64,000 nt of DNA from assembly GCF_030348765.1 (NCBI RefSeq), contig NZ_JAUCEU010000007.1, positions 1,296,501-1,360,500 of the forward strand, in the 5' to 3' direction. How positions within the stretch are numbered: position 1 is the first letter of the stretch; every line of letters starts with the position of its first letter. The translations under genes and the position numbers were made by a program. Shown here piece after piece: positions 53,592 through 63,100 of this stretch. The DNA is from Neobacillus sp. CF12. GTDB lineage: Bacteria > Bacillota > Bacilli > Bacillales > Cytobacillaceae. The notes beneath the pieces were generated by a model. That model had not been told where the DNA came from and did no database searches. It saw nothing but the letters and a program-made list of their open reading frames with translations.

Positions 53592-55416
53592 TTACAATCC
53601 CGTATTTTGGCTTTTATGGCTGCTAGCTTCAGTCACCATTACCTGATTTCTGTCTATTTTACCAAATTTACATTTGAGATCTTTTATGACGTCTTTAAGC
53701 AGTAATTCTAGACCAATATACGTGAGGGACGGGAAGTTCGCAAAAAGCTTTTTGACTTCCCATTTCAGTTCATTTTCACCGCAAATACTATGGCGATTAA
53801 TCTGATCCACTTCATTTTTTATGATCGAAAGCTCCTTTTGTTTTTCATCAGCTGGCAGGAGCTCAAGTGCATCAAGTCTGCTTAGGAACTCAACTGACTT
53901 TTCAATTTTCAACCGAACTTCATCATGAACATCCTTAACAATTATATGATTCTTGTATTTAAACTCATTTAACTTCAATGCTGAGTCATATGTTGCCTTA
54001 ACAATTTCCTCTCTTGTCATGCTGTTTGTTTCATAGCTTAGCATATTCTTCCAAGATGGTTGTTTCATAGCCTCTCGGAAGTCTTCAAGTTTATGACAGA
54101 ACTTTTTATAACCATATTTATCTGGATTTTCAAACGCAGGGCTGCCAGGATCCAGGAATGGAGAAAGTGGTGCTACAAAATACGAAATATTGGAAGCTTC
54201 GCCGCATTATTTGTGAATGTTTTCACAAAAATCGACATTTCTCATCGCACTTTCGTATGTTTGATTAGGGATACCCGTCATGAAAAAACAAATCAACTTT
54301 CGCACAGCCTTGTTTTAATGCGAATTGGAGCATTTCGATTACTTTCGCATTTGTACATGGCAGCTTTCCGTTATATTTGCGAATATCTTCATCCGCGGAT
54401 TCAAGGGTAAGTTCGATACTGTATTTTGGTATTGCTTTATTTAATCTTTCAAAAAACCTCTCATCTGCATAATTAAACAATTCAAAAACTAGCTCATTCT
54501 TAAGCTTCATTTTAGATAAGCCATCAAGGAACTCATCAACATATTCCTTGCCGCCTTGTCTAATATCATTTAATAGAAAAATAGGTGCTCTTGTAAATCT
54601 TTGTATAAGCGCAATATCTTCTAACATTTTTTGCGGAGATCGCATCACCAGCTTCTTCCGATTACAGTTTAGCTCGTAAGCATCTCTGGAACCGCCGCAG
54701 ATTAAACAGTTATAGTTACACCCTTTTGAGGTTAATATTGCTGTGTTTGGATAACGCAGCCAGCCCTTATATGGCAGTGGGTCTAATAGATTAAAATATT
54801 TGAAGACCGAACCTATGATATACCGATAACCTGGTAAATTAAATTCATCGAGACTATCAGGTACATAAGTAATCTCATTATAGAAATATTGATTATTTCG
54901 CTTCCATGTTAGGTTTGGAATATCCGCAAATCCGGTTACATCTTTTTTCTCTAACTTGTTCAGCAGCATAAGGATTAATTTCTCAGTGGTATCACCACGT
55001 ACTATAAAATCAATCCAGGGATATTCGATTAATTCCTTATGGAAGTACGTGCTGGATAGACCCCCAAACATCACTGGAGTCTCTGGATGGTATTTCTTTA
55101 CGATTTTGGCTAACTCCACACTTCCATGTGCATGCGGCAGCCAGTGAAGATCAATTCCAAACGCCTTTGCTTTAATATTCTTGATTTTTTTTTCAACATC
55201 AAAATTTGGATTTAATAGCATGCGATTGGCGATATTAATAATCTTCACTTTTAATCCAAATCTTTCAAGATAATCCCCGATACTAGTTAAACCAACCGGG
55301 TACATTTCAAAAACAGGTGAAGATGGAACCACATCGCTGATTGGACCGGTAAATAGCATTTCTTTTCTGAAATCGTAAACTGTTGGCGGATGCAGCAGTA
55401 CCAAGTCGTAAATCAT
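53592..55416 (-). pseudogene. Decayed B12-binding/radical SAM protein gene
   Basis: The intact part (55416 down to about 54290) encodes an N-terminal cobalamin-binding-like domain (LLHPPTVYDFR, MFGGLSSTY) and a radical SAM core with CNYNCLICGG. One extra T in the run at 54283-54288 shifts the frame; the correct frame continues as FFMTGIPNQTYESAMRNV, hits a TAA at 54207-54209, and then runs on through SNISYFVAPLSPFLDPGS to 53592. A frameshift plus a nonsense codon makes real decay more likely than one sequencing error. Restored, it would be about 608 residues. Confidence 0.75.
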
Positions 55417-55519
55417 TTGATCACTTCCTAAATTTAAGATATTTGTTTATATCTTAATAGTAATATAAGAAAGAAGGGAAAAGTTGGTTCAAATATTACA
55501 ATTAATTGATTTTTAAGAG

Positions 55520-55696
55520 AAAAGCGGAAGCGCCTTCGGAACAAGCACAGCTTGTTCCTGCGAGGAATATTCTTAGAAGCTTTCCTTGGTGCCCATGGGC
55601 GACAGGCATAAGACGAGCTGGCGAGAAGGTTGTTCTTTAACCTTCTTGACGGATTGGCTTATGACCCCGAGCCCCTAGGCGCTGCAGCTAGACAGT
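55520..55696. repeat. Dispersed GC-rich Bacillaceae intergenic repeat
   Basis: About 175 bp beginning AAAAGCGGAAGCGCCT and ending CCTAGGCGCTGCAGCTAGAC, with AGCGCCT/AGGCGCT terminal inverted repeats and inner hairpins (AGAAGGTT/AACCTTCT and AACAAGC/GCTTGTT). It is clearly richer in GC than its surroundings. I recognise the type from Bacillus intergenic regions; it has no coding capacity. Confidence 0.7.
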
Positions 55697-55748
55697 TATC
55701 AATTCTCGAAGATTGATTCTTTTAAGTATAAAAATTGCCGAAGAAAGG

Positions 55749-56105
55749 TTATTTCTTCGGCATGGTGACTACTTCTTCATCCTCGTCTCTAAACTTATCT
55801 AATATAGTAATCGTATTTACTAAGTGATTGTTAAAGATCTGGCGAGCTACGGCTAGCAGTTCGACAATCATTGGATCTTTTAGTGTATAAATAACTTTAT
55901 TCCCTTCCTTGGTACCAGTGACAATATTCTTTGCTCGTAATATCGTTAACTGCTGCGAAACAGCGGAGCCTTCACTGCCAACAAGTGTTTGAATTTCATT
56001 AACACTCTTATCCCCTTCTGCTAACAGTTCCAAAATGCGAATCCTCAAAGGGTGCGCAAGTGCTTTGAAAAATTCCGCCTTAAATTGCTGCATTTCAAGA
56101 TTCAA
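55749..56105 (-). CDS. ArsR/SmtB-type winged-helix regulator
   Basis: About 118 residues. KALAHPLRIRILELLAEGDKSVNEI and SAVSQQLTILRAKNIV form the helix-turn-helix, followed by the wing KEGNKVIYTLKD. No metal-binding ELCV Cys motif is present, so the signal is unlikely to be a classical ArsR metal. AGGATGTGA overlaps the GTG at 56114, favouring TTG at 56105. It lies 13-22 bp after the SulP gene and probably regulates that unit. Confidence 0.85.
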   Translation of the reverse strand: MNLEMQQFKAEFFKALAHPLRIRILELLAEGDKSVNEIQTLVGSEGSAVSQQLTILRAKNIVTGTKEGNKVIYTLKDPMIVELLAVARQIFNNHLVNTITILDKFRDEDEEVVTMPKK

Positions 56106-56127
56106 CCCATTCACATCCTAATTCATG

Positions 56128-57874
56128 CTAGTAAGTAGCCGAGAGCTTCTGTTTGCTTGTCTCGATTACTTCTGAAGCTGAAAGCTTCTTATATTCTTTA
56201 AACGCGAAGTGCATACAGCCAAGACATTTATTGCGATCAAGTTCAGATAATGCAAACTGAATCGCATCACCTGTATGCTCAAAGAAATGATCTTGACCAA
56301 TCACGTCATATATACCAGTGCTTACCATAACTTTTTTAGGCTGTTCGTTTATCCCCGATATAATCACTATACCACTTTTTGGAAAATGGGACACAATACT
56401 AGCCAGATTGGCTTCACCTGTTGTATCCATAAATGGCACCCTGCTCATCCGTAATAAGAGAATCTTAGGACGATAGTTTATCGTATTCATAATCGAGGTT
56501 TCAAATGTTTGTGCTGCTCCAAAGAATAATGGACCTTCCACGTTATATATACTTACCTGTGGACAATCATGCGAATCAGAAACGATTTGAGTCTCAACCT
56601 TGGCATGTTTATGCTGCAGGTTTGGCAATGCCTTTGCAGTGATCATCAAATCACTCATTCTCTTGGTAAATAGTATCGCCGCCAGCACTAACCCGACTTC
56701 TACGGCCGTTGTTAGATTAACAAATACCTTTAATAAAAAGGTCACCACTAAAACTAGTGAATCCGTCGATTTTGTTTAAAATATGCGCAAAAACTTTCCG
56801 CTCACTCATATTCCAAGCTACCACCATTAATATTGGTGACATGCTTGCCAGCGGAATATAGGATGCGAATGGTGCGAAAAACATTAATACTAGCAATACT
56901 ACTATTCCATGAATGATCCCAGATAACGGGGATACTGCTCCATTTTTTATATTCGTGGCTGTTCTGGCGATGGCCCCAGTTGCTGGTATTCCACCAAATA
57001 GTGGTGTAATCATATTGGCAATCCCTTGACCGATAAGTTCCTTGTTGCTGTTATGTTTACTATTGGTCATGCCGTCTGCCACGACTGCTGAAAGTAAGGA
57101 TTCAATACCGCCAAGCATCGCAATGATAAAAGCAGGTTTTAATAGAGTAATAATCATTTCAATACTCAGGGCAGGTATCTGAAGCTGTGGCAATGAACTT
57201 GGAATCTGTCCATAAGCACTTCCAATCGTTGCAACTTGCCCCGGATACAGCAAGGTTGCAATTATGGTTGAAACGACTAAACCAATTAGTGGGCCTGGGA
57301 CCTTGGGAGCAATCTTAGGGGTCATGATAATGGTTGCTAAACATATTACTGCTGTGAAAATGCTTAACAGGTTAACAGTACCCATATTGATAATAATTTC
57401 GTTTATATTTTTGGTAAATTCTTCGTGTTTCTCAATTCCTGTCAACCCTAGGAAACTAGCAATTTGTCCGGTGAAAATGGTAATCGCTATCCCCGTGGTG
57501 AATCCAATGGTTACTGGTCTTGGAATGTATTTTATTAAAGATCCCAGTTTGAATATCCCCATTAAAAGCAGCATGATCCCGGCTAAAAAGCCTGCAATTA
57601 AAAGATTTTCATATCCGTACGTCATAACGATTCCAAACAAGATTGGAATGAACGCCCCTGTTGGTCCGCCAATTTGATACTTCGACCCTCCAAATAAGGA
57701 GATGAGGATTCCGGCAACAATTGTTGTGTAGATTCCATATTCCGGCTTAACCCCTGAAGCAATCGCGAAGGCCATCCCAAGTGGTATGGCAATTACACCG
57801 ACAATGAGTCCTGATAGGACATCTTTTGGTACATTACGTAAGGAATACTGTTGGAATCTTTTGTCACGAAACAT
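56128..57874 (-). pseudogene. SulP-family anion transporter gene with frameshift
   Basis: The first frame (57874-56717) gives the transporter core with IGGPTGAFIPILFG and GGIPATGAIARTATNIKNGA, typical of SulP sulfate/bicarbonate permeases. Near 56770-56782 a one-base loss in an A-rich run shifts the frame after MSERKVFAHIL. The correct frame continues through TDSLVLVVTFLLKVFVNLTTA to a STAS domain and a Cys-containing tail (CLGCMHFAF), ending at 56128. Repaired length about 580. It may be a real lesion or a homopolymer error. Confidence 0.8.
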
Positions 57875-57972
57875 ATGACCCCTTCTTATCTTTTAAATTT
57901 GTATATCTGATTATTTGAATATAGAGGAATAAGGAGTAATAATCAAGATATTTGTTTTTAAAAATTTTCCAG

Positions 57973-58002
57973 TTGTAATGTCTCCTGTCTCTGTGTTATA
58001 TT
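57973..58002 (+). promoter_or_regulatory. Promoter of candidate small RNA
   Basis: TTGTAA (57973-57978) and TATATT (57997-58002), 18 bp apart. The -10 matches 5 of 6 bases. Confidence 0.5.
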
Positions 58003-58008
58003 AATTGA

Positions 58009-58120
58009 GCGATGAGCTGAGTTGTGTAAGTCGAGAAACATTCCTTATGGAGCACACTATGTGGAGTGTGGTTTTTCGCCTCAATACGCAAAGACGCCTG
58101 CTATATGCAGGCGTCTTTTT
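58009..58120 (+). ncRNA. Candidate structured small RNA
   Basis: Between a good promoter and a strong terminator lies about 112 nt with no credible coding frame. CGAGAAAC pairs with GTTTTTCG, enclosing two hairpins (TCC-TTAT-GGA and CACACT-ATGTGG-AGTGTG), a three-way junction. The terminator is GACGCCTGC/GCAGGCGTC with a T run at 58115. The next gene is 280 bp further on, beyond a repeat array, so it looks like an independent RNA rather than a leader. No known family recognised. Confidence 0.5.
58091..58120 (+). terminator. Terminator of the candidate small RNA
   Basis: AGACGCCTGC-TATAT-GCAGGCGTCT followed by T residues. Confidence 0.85.
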
Positions 58121-58140
58121 ATGTTTTTCTACTCCTTCGA

Positions 58141-58322
58141 TTTCGGTCAACATGATTTCTTCATGGTTACCACTTTTTCGTTTTTTCCACGATTTCGGTC
58201 ATCATGAACGCATCATGGTTACCACTTTTTCGTTTTCCCAACGATTATGGGCATCATGAACCTTTCATGGTTACCACTTTTTCGTTTTCCCTTCGATTTT
58301 GGTCATCATGAACCTTTCAGTT
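58141..58322. repeat. 52-bp tandem repeat array C
   Basis: Units start at 58141, 58193, 58245 and 58297, exactly 52 bp apart. Unit: TTTCGGTCATCATGA, a 6-base variable part, TCATGGTTACC, then ACTTTTTCGTTTTCCC and a variable end. GGT..CATGA pairs with TCATG..ACC. Shares period and layout with the arrays at 32.6 and 48.2 kb. Confidence 0.9.
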
Positions 58323-58402
58323 ACTTGTTTACTCCGTATAAAATTGGAACTTTTTCCCTATATCCATTAAAATAGATTTATAAAGTAGGAGGAGGGAAAA
58401 AG

Positions 58403-59197
58403 ATGAATAACCATGATATTGATTACAAAATTTATGGCGACGATATGCAGTTCGTTGAAGTTGAACTCGATCCTCAGGAAACAGTTATCGCTGAAGCAGG
58501 AAGCTTTATGATGATGGAAGAAGACATACATATGGAGACGATTTTTGGAGATGGATCTGGTAATTCTGGTGGCAGCGGTCTGATGGGCAAATTATTCAGC
58601 GCCGGGAAACGAGTGATTACAGGAGAAAGCTTGTTCATGACTGCCTTTACTAACCAAGGACAAGGCAAAAAACATGTTTCCTTTGCCTCACCGTACCCTG
58701 GTAAGATCATTCCAATGGACTTAAGTGAGTTAGGTGGAAAAATCATTTGTCAAAAGGATGCTTTTCTGGCGGCTGCAAAAGGTGTTTCTGTTGGAATCGA
58801 ATTTCAACGAAAGATTGGTGCTGGGTTCTTTGGCGGTGAAGGATTCATCATGCAAAAGCTTGAAGGCGATGGACTTGCATTTGTTCACGCTGGGGGAACA
58901 ATTACAAAAAAAGAACTCCTTCCCGGTCAGACATTGAGAGTCGATACCGGCTGTTTAGTGGCAATGACCAGTGGAGTCGATTATAATATCGAAATGGTCA
59001 AAGGAGTTAAGACTGCACTTTTTGGTGGCGAAGGATTATTTTTTGCAACACTAAGAGGTCCTGGTTCGGTATGGATTCAATCCCTGCCATTTAGCCGACT
59101 TGCAAGCCGCGTATTTGCAGCTGCACCACACCGTGGCGGAGGAAAAGATGAAGGCAGCATCGCAAGAGGCATTTTTGATATGTTCAATGGCGATTAA
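58403..59197 (+). CDS. TIGR00266/AIM24-family protein
   Basis: 264-residue cytosolic beta-rich protein of the AIM24 (DUF124) family. Family features: AEAGSFMMMEEDIHMET near the N-terminus, FMTAFTN, GGTITKKELLPGQTLRVDTGCLVAM and GGEGLFFATLRGPG near the end. Function is not established. GGAGGAGG precedes the ATG. Monocistronic with a strong terminator. Confidence 0.85.
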   Translation: MNNHDIDYKIYGDDMQFVEVELDPQETVIAEAGSFMMMEEDIHMETIFGDGSGNSGGSGLMGKLFSAGKRVITGESLFMTAFTNQGQGKKHVSFASPYPGKIIPMDLSELGGKIICQKDAFLAAAKGVSVGIEFQRKIGAGFFGGEGFIMQKLEGDGLAFVHAGGTITKKELLPGQTLRVDTGCLVAMTSGVDYNIEMVKGVKTALFGGEGLFFATLRGPGSVWIQSLPFSRLASRVFAAAPHRGGGKDEGSIARGIFDMFNGD

Positions 59198-59209
59198 CAT
59201 CGGAATCCG

Positions 59210-59237
59210 AAAAGGGCAGAATCCATTCTGCCCTTTT
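59210..59237. terminator. Bidirectional terminator after the AIM24-family gene
   Basis: AAAAGGGCAGAAT pairs with ATTCTGCCCTTTT. Confidence 0.9.
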
Positions 59238-59242
59238 TACTA

Positions 59243-60793
59243 TTAGAGCTTATTTTCCCCTAGGTAATCAGAAAGGGCGACCTGCAGGGTTCCCTTTAAC
59301 TCAGCAACGTGCTCAAAGGTAATCCCCGAGTTAATAACGAGTTTAACAATTTCTGGCCTAAGTCCAGTAATTACCGTCTTACACCCCATCATGGAAACAC
59401 CATTAATAACACGAATGATATGTTGGATAACTTCGATCTCATTCACCGCAGCACCGGAAAGATCTAATATTAAGGTATGAATATGTGAATTACCTATTTC
59501 GGTAATTAATTTATCTTCAATCGTACTAGCCCTAAAACGATCTATTGCACCAATTAACGGTAAAATGCTGATATCGCGTGAGATTGGAATGATCGGAACA
59601 GAAAGATTCTCTAGAAGTTTTCTCTGTGCATCTAACAATTCATCTTTGTACTTGCTATATTGGATAAAAAAAGAATTCAAAAATTGGTCAAATTGCCGAT
59701 TGATGTTTTTTTCCAAAGTAAAATAAAACTCCGAAGAATGATCATTATTTTTATTAATATCAAAATTATAGAGGAAATCCCACACTGTTCTTCTGATTGC
59801 TTGTATCCACTCTAATTTAAATGCAATGGTTAATGAATATTTAGCCCAAGCCACCCCTTCCTGCTTTGCGAAAGAGATTAATTCATGTTCACGTTCCTCT
59901 ACTATCAGTAGCACGAGTTTATGTGCGTTGTTTAATAGATTAATATTACCAATTCTATGTATCTCATCAATTTTATCTTTCACGTTTATCGCTTCTTCTA
60001 GAAGTCTATCCTCAAAAATATCTTTATTAGCAAGAAAATATTCCTTTATGGATAAAGTTTCTTCATAGCTTAAATTCAACTTTTTTACACCTCTATTTTT
60101 CAGCTCATTTCGAACAGGGATTCTTAAGGTAAATTTTGTTCCTTGATTTACTTCACTCTCAACATTTATTCTTCCACCATGCTGATACACAGTCGAAAAC
60201 ACTTGGGTTAAACCCATCCCTGTACCAAGCTCCTTGGTTGAAAAAAAAGGTGTACCCAATAAGGATAATTTCTCATTAGGAATTCCTTCTCCCGTATCTT
60301 CTATACATACCACTACTTCATTTCCCTCGACAAAATGGCTGATCGTTAATGAACCAGATTCATTCATAGATTCTAATGCATTTTTAATTAGATTAAAAAA
60401 TGCCTTTTTAAACTGATTTTTTTTACCATAAATCGGTGTATTTGTATCATAATAACTTGTATTAACTCGAATATCATATATTTTATCTTGAAATAGATTC
60501 AAGATTGATTCCATTTCAACTGCAATTAGGATTGATTGTGGTTGCTCATCTTCCTGGTCTGGTTTAGAAACTTGAAGAAGATCATTCAGTGTTGATAACG
60601 CATTTTCTAATTCTAACTGAGCTATGTTAATGTACTCAGGATTACTTTCATGCTCTAGTAATTGCAAAAATCCTTTAACGGCCGTTAATGGATTCCGGAC
60701 TTCATGAGCAATCCCTGCTGCAATTTGGCCAACTGAAGCCAATTGTGTTAGATGCTTTTCACTTTGACATGGAATGGAATTTAATACTTTCAA
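59243..60793 (-). CDS. Soluble histidine kinase fused to an RsbR-like STAS module
   Basis: 516 residues with no membrane segment. Residues about 15-230 are a complete histidine kinase: H box AAGIAHEVRNPLTAVKGF, N box LIKNALESMN, G boxes DTGEGIP and GTGMGL. A helical region (about 235-400) resembles the RsbR N-terminal sensor, followed by a STAS domain (about 405-505) with ILDLSGAAVNEIEV and GLRPEIVKLVINSG. The Ser in DLSG sits where RsbR has phospho-Thr171; the second site (Thr205) is replaced by Leu. The start is TTG with AGGAGAGG upstream. No response-regulator gene is adjacent. Confidence 0.88.
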   Translation of the reverse strand: MKVLNSIPCQSEKHLTQLASVGQIAAGIAHEVRNPLTAVKGFLQLLEHESNPEYINIAQLELENALSTLNDLLQVSKPDQEDEQPQSILIAVEMESILNLFQDKIYDIRVNTSYYDTNTPIYGKKNQFKKAFFNLIKNALESMNESGSLTISHFVEGNEVVVCIEDTGEGIPNEKLSLLGTPFFSTKELGTGMGLTQVFSTVYQHGGRINVESEVNQGTKFTLRIPVRNELKNRGVKKLNLSYEETLSIKEYFLANKDIFEDRLLEEAINVKDKIDEIHRIGNINLLNNAHKLVLLIVEEREHELISFAKQEGVAWAKYSLTIAFKLEWIQAIRRTVWDFLYNFDINKNNDHSSEFYFTLEKNINRQFDQFLNSFFIQYSKYKDELLDAQRKLLENLSVPIIPISRDISILPLIGAIDRFRASTIEDKLITEIGNSHIHTLILDLSGAAVNEIEVIQHIIRVINGVSMMGCKTVITGLRPEIVKLVINSGITFEHVAELKGTLQVALSDYLGENKL

Positions 60794-60985
60794 CGTAACA
60801 AGTCCTCTCCTAATTGATTTTCTAGCAGTTTTGATAGTTGAAATTATTATTTCGTCTCTCTAAGCACAAATATTACCAAAATATTCGAAAAATAGACAGG
60901 TTACAATTTACTAGAATATTACCTAAAAAAGGAAATTAACCTATATACCGGCAGATATTAAGTGCTATTTTACAAAAACTTTACA

Positions 60986-61014
60986 ATTAAAAAGTGCAGC
61001 CGGTATGCTGCACT
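60986..61014 (-). terminator. Terminator of the DinB gene
   Basis: On the minus strand AGTGCAGC pairs with GCTGCACT across a 6-nt loop, followed by TTTT. Confidence 0.8.
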
Positions 61015-61017
61015 AAA

Positions 61018-61506
61018 TTAACTCACTCCTTGTTCCTTGCTCCATGAGCCTTGCATTTTTCGAATGGTAACAATTTGCCCAATATGATAGGCATTATGAA
61101 GGGTTATACTCGATAAAGATTCCAACCAAGTTTCTTTCGATTCCTCACTAATACGTTGATCAAACTTTTCATCTTCACTATTCTTAATGGTCTCAATCCA
61201 GTCAAACATCACCACATTGAAGCGTTCTAAGACCTGCTCCCATTTCGATTCGCTTAAATAGGTAAAAGTACTATCATTATTTCCTTCCATCTTTGGAATC
61301 ACTTTATTCTTAAAACGGTATAAAAAGCGTTCATTCCAAAAAACTAAGTGACTGATGAGTTCCCAGATGGAGTTCTCGGAATCAGATTTTTTCCAGTTTG
61401 CTTGCTCTGGAGTTAAACCTGCAACTGCTTTTTCAAATGAAACAAACCAATGGCTCTTTTTTTGACAACAAAGGAATTGTTCAAGTAATACATCTTTTCG
61501 ATTCAT
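61018..61506 (-). CDS. DinB/YfiT-family four-helix protein
   Basis: 162 residues. Metal-site histidines appear in LISHLVFWNERF and HNAYHIGQIVTIRK, the usual DinB arrangement. Many members are thiol-dependent transferases or stress proteins; activity unknown. Monocistronic. Confidence 0.85.
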   Translation of the reverse strand: MNRKDVLLEQFLCCQKKSHWFVSFEKAVAGLTPEQANWKKSDSENSIWELISHLVFWNERFLYRFKNKVIPKMEGNNDSTFTYLSESKWEQVLERFNVVMFDWIETIKNSEDEKFDQRISEESKETWLESLSSITLHNAYHIGQIVTIRKMQGSWSKEQGVS

Positions 61507-61569
61507 CTTACAAATCTCCTTCAGTAATAATTTTTACCATTTGATTTCGACAACTTCCCTCGATACCCT

Positions 61570-63030
61570 TTATTCCAAATGAAGTTTTCTTAATTCATTA
61601 TTCGCTTGAGATCTTTTAACGTTATAAGATTGCCATAGGACATTGCTTAGATTTGCTTCATTTTTTCTTTCTAGTAAAATATCCTTTAAGCCCGGAAGTT
61701 GAGGATCTTCTTCATATAACTCAACTAGGCCAAGAATACCTGTGTGAGATAAGCTATTTAGATAGTGCAAATCAATTTTCCCACTTTGTTCATACCGTTC
61801 AATGTTCTTAGTCACGATAATCTGCTCGACATTGATTACATTCATCAATGTGTAGTAGAGTAACGAACTAATAAAATAAAAATGGAATAATGATAGTTTT
61901 TCAATCCAAATTTTTATTAAGGTATACATGAAAATGACAACAAGAAAGATCATAAACGAGTGCGCCATCACTCTGATGAAAGTAAACCCATAAGCAGCCT
62001 CATACATGCTTAACCGCATGAAGGCAGAACTTAATAACACACCACTTGAAATGACCAGTGCCGTTAATAGGACTTGCATAAATCTTTTTATCAACCCTAT
62101 CGACCTATCCACAAAGGTTAAAACCAGAACGGTTACCGTGAGATTGATGAGTGTCACAAATATTAGTTCGAAAAAGCCTTTTCTTGCATATTCTGCATAG
62201 GTGAAATCCCCTTGCAATGTCCCACTAAAGAAGTACTTAAATTGGACTATAATAAAGAGTACATAGACCGCATTTATTAACACAAGGACTGTAATGGTAA
62301 TAATTGTATCCATTTTAAATGGTAGTTTGTCACCATCTTGAATGAGTACATTGATTTGTTTCCTCATCAGAACCTGCATGAGACCAAAAAAGGTAAAAGT
62401 AAAGGACAAAACAATAAAAATTCGAGCGACTACTTCAGCGTCAACCATCTGAAACCACTGGGGAATTCCCCCCATCAGCCTTTCAAATTGAGTATCCGCA
62501 GACATCAGTAAACCTAAGACAATAAACAAAACGGGAATGGAAATGAGTATACCAATTGTTACTTTTCTCCACACTTGAAATTTACTCTCGTCCATACCCT
62601 GTTTAAAAAACTTTCCCATTAAAGAAGCAAAAATAAGATTATACTTTATTGCTCCTCCTAACTTCGAAAATAAATAGGCTATAAAAGCTAGTTTGTTCCA
62701 ACGGATATTTTTTTGACTTGTTACTAATACAAGATGAAAAAATACGAGTGCTGGAATCACCATAATATTCAAAGCATAAAAGAAAATATTATCATTGATA
62801 AAATAGCCTACCGCTAACAACCAGACACAGATGAGCAGAAGATATCCGAATCGCTGATGATTGAATGCAAAACCGCGATAGCGATAAAAAAATAAACTGT
62901 AAAAAGCGATGATAAATAATAAATAGGAAATACCTATTTCAGTTCGGAAAAACGCTTCCTCCGCCACAATCCCTACCACCATACACAGTAATAAAAAGAT
63001 CCAATCACTTTTACCAAATTTAAGTTCCAT
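61570..63030 (-). CDS. DUF4173-type polytopic membrane protein
   Basis: 486 residues from the ATG at 63030, preceded by AGAGGG; an upstream in-frame ATG at 63180 lies inside the neighbouring gene and has no site. About eleven predicted helices, with SADTQFERLMGGIPQWF and VFIIVQFKYFFSG matching the DUF4153/DUF4173 type, and a short charged C-terminal tail. Function unknown. Third gene of the PadR-HAAS-DUF4173 unit. Confidence 0.75.
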   Translation of the reverse strand: MELKFGKSDWIFLLLCMVVGIVAEEAFFRTEIGISYLLFIIAFYSLFFYRYRGFAFNHQRFGYLLLICVWLLAVGYFINDNIFFYALNIMVIPALVFFHLVLVTSQKNIRWNKLAFIAYLFSKLGGAIKYNLIFASLMGKFFKQGMDESKFQVWRKVTIGILISIPVLFIVLGLLMSADTQFERLMGGIPQWFQMVDAEVVARIFIVLSFTFTFFGLMQVLMRKQINVLIQDGDKLPFKMDTIITITVLVLINAVYVLFIIVQFKYFFSGTLQGDFTYAEYARKGFFELIFVTLINLTVTVLVLTFVDRSIGLIKRFMQVLLTALVISSGVLLSSAFMRLSMYEAAYGFTFIRVMAHSFMIFLVVIFMYTLIKIWIEKLSLFHFYFISSLLYYTLMNVINVEQIIVTKNIERYEQSGKIDLHYLNSLSHTGILGLVELYEEDPQLPGLKDILLERKNEANLSNVLWQSYNVKRSQANNELRKLHLE

Positions 63031-63100
63031 AAAAATCCCTCTTTCATATAGAATTTCTATATACATAGTTTTGCTAGGTATATAAGTAAAAAAAAGCTGC

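Noticed and set aside
54207..54209. In-frame stop read as selenocysteine, given selB nearby
   Set aside because: The codon is TAA, not TGA, and a separate frameshift precedes it; decay explains it better.
54060..54410. 116-residue plus-strand reading frame
   Set aside because: It lies opposite the decayed radical SAM gene, whose minus-strand protein similarity explains the sequence.
58005..58259. 84-residue plus-strand reading frame
   Set aside because: It runs through a structured RNA candidate, its terminator and the repeat array, has no ribosome binding site, and its composition follows the repeats.
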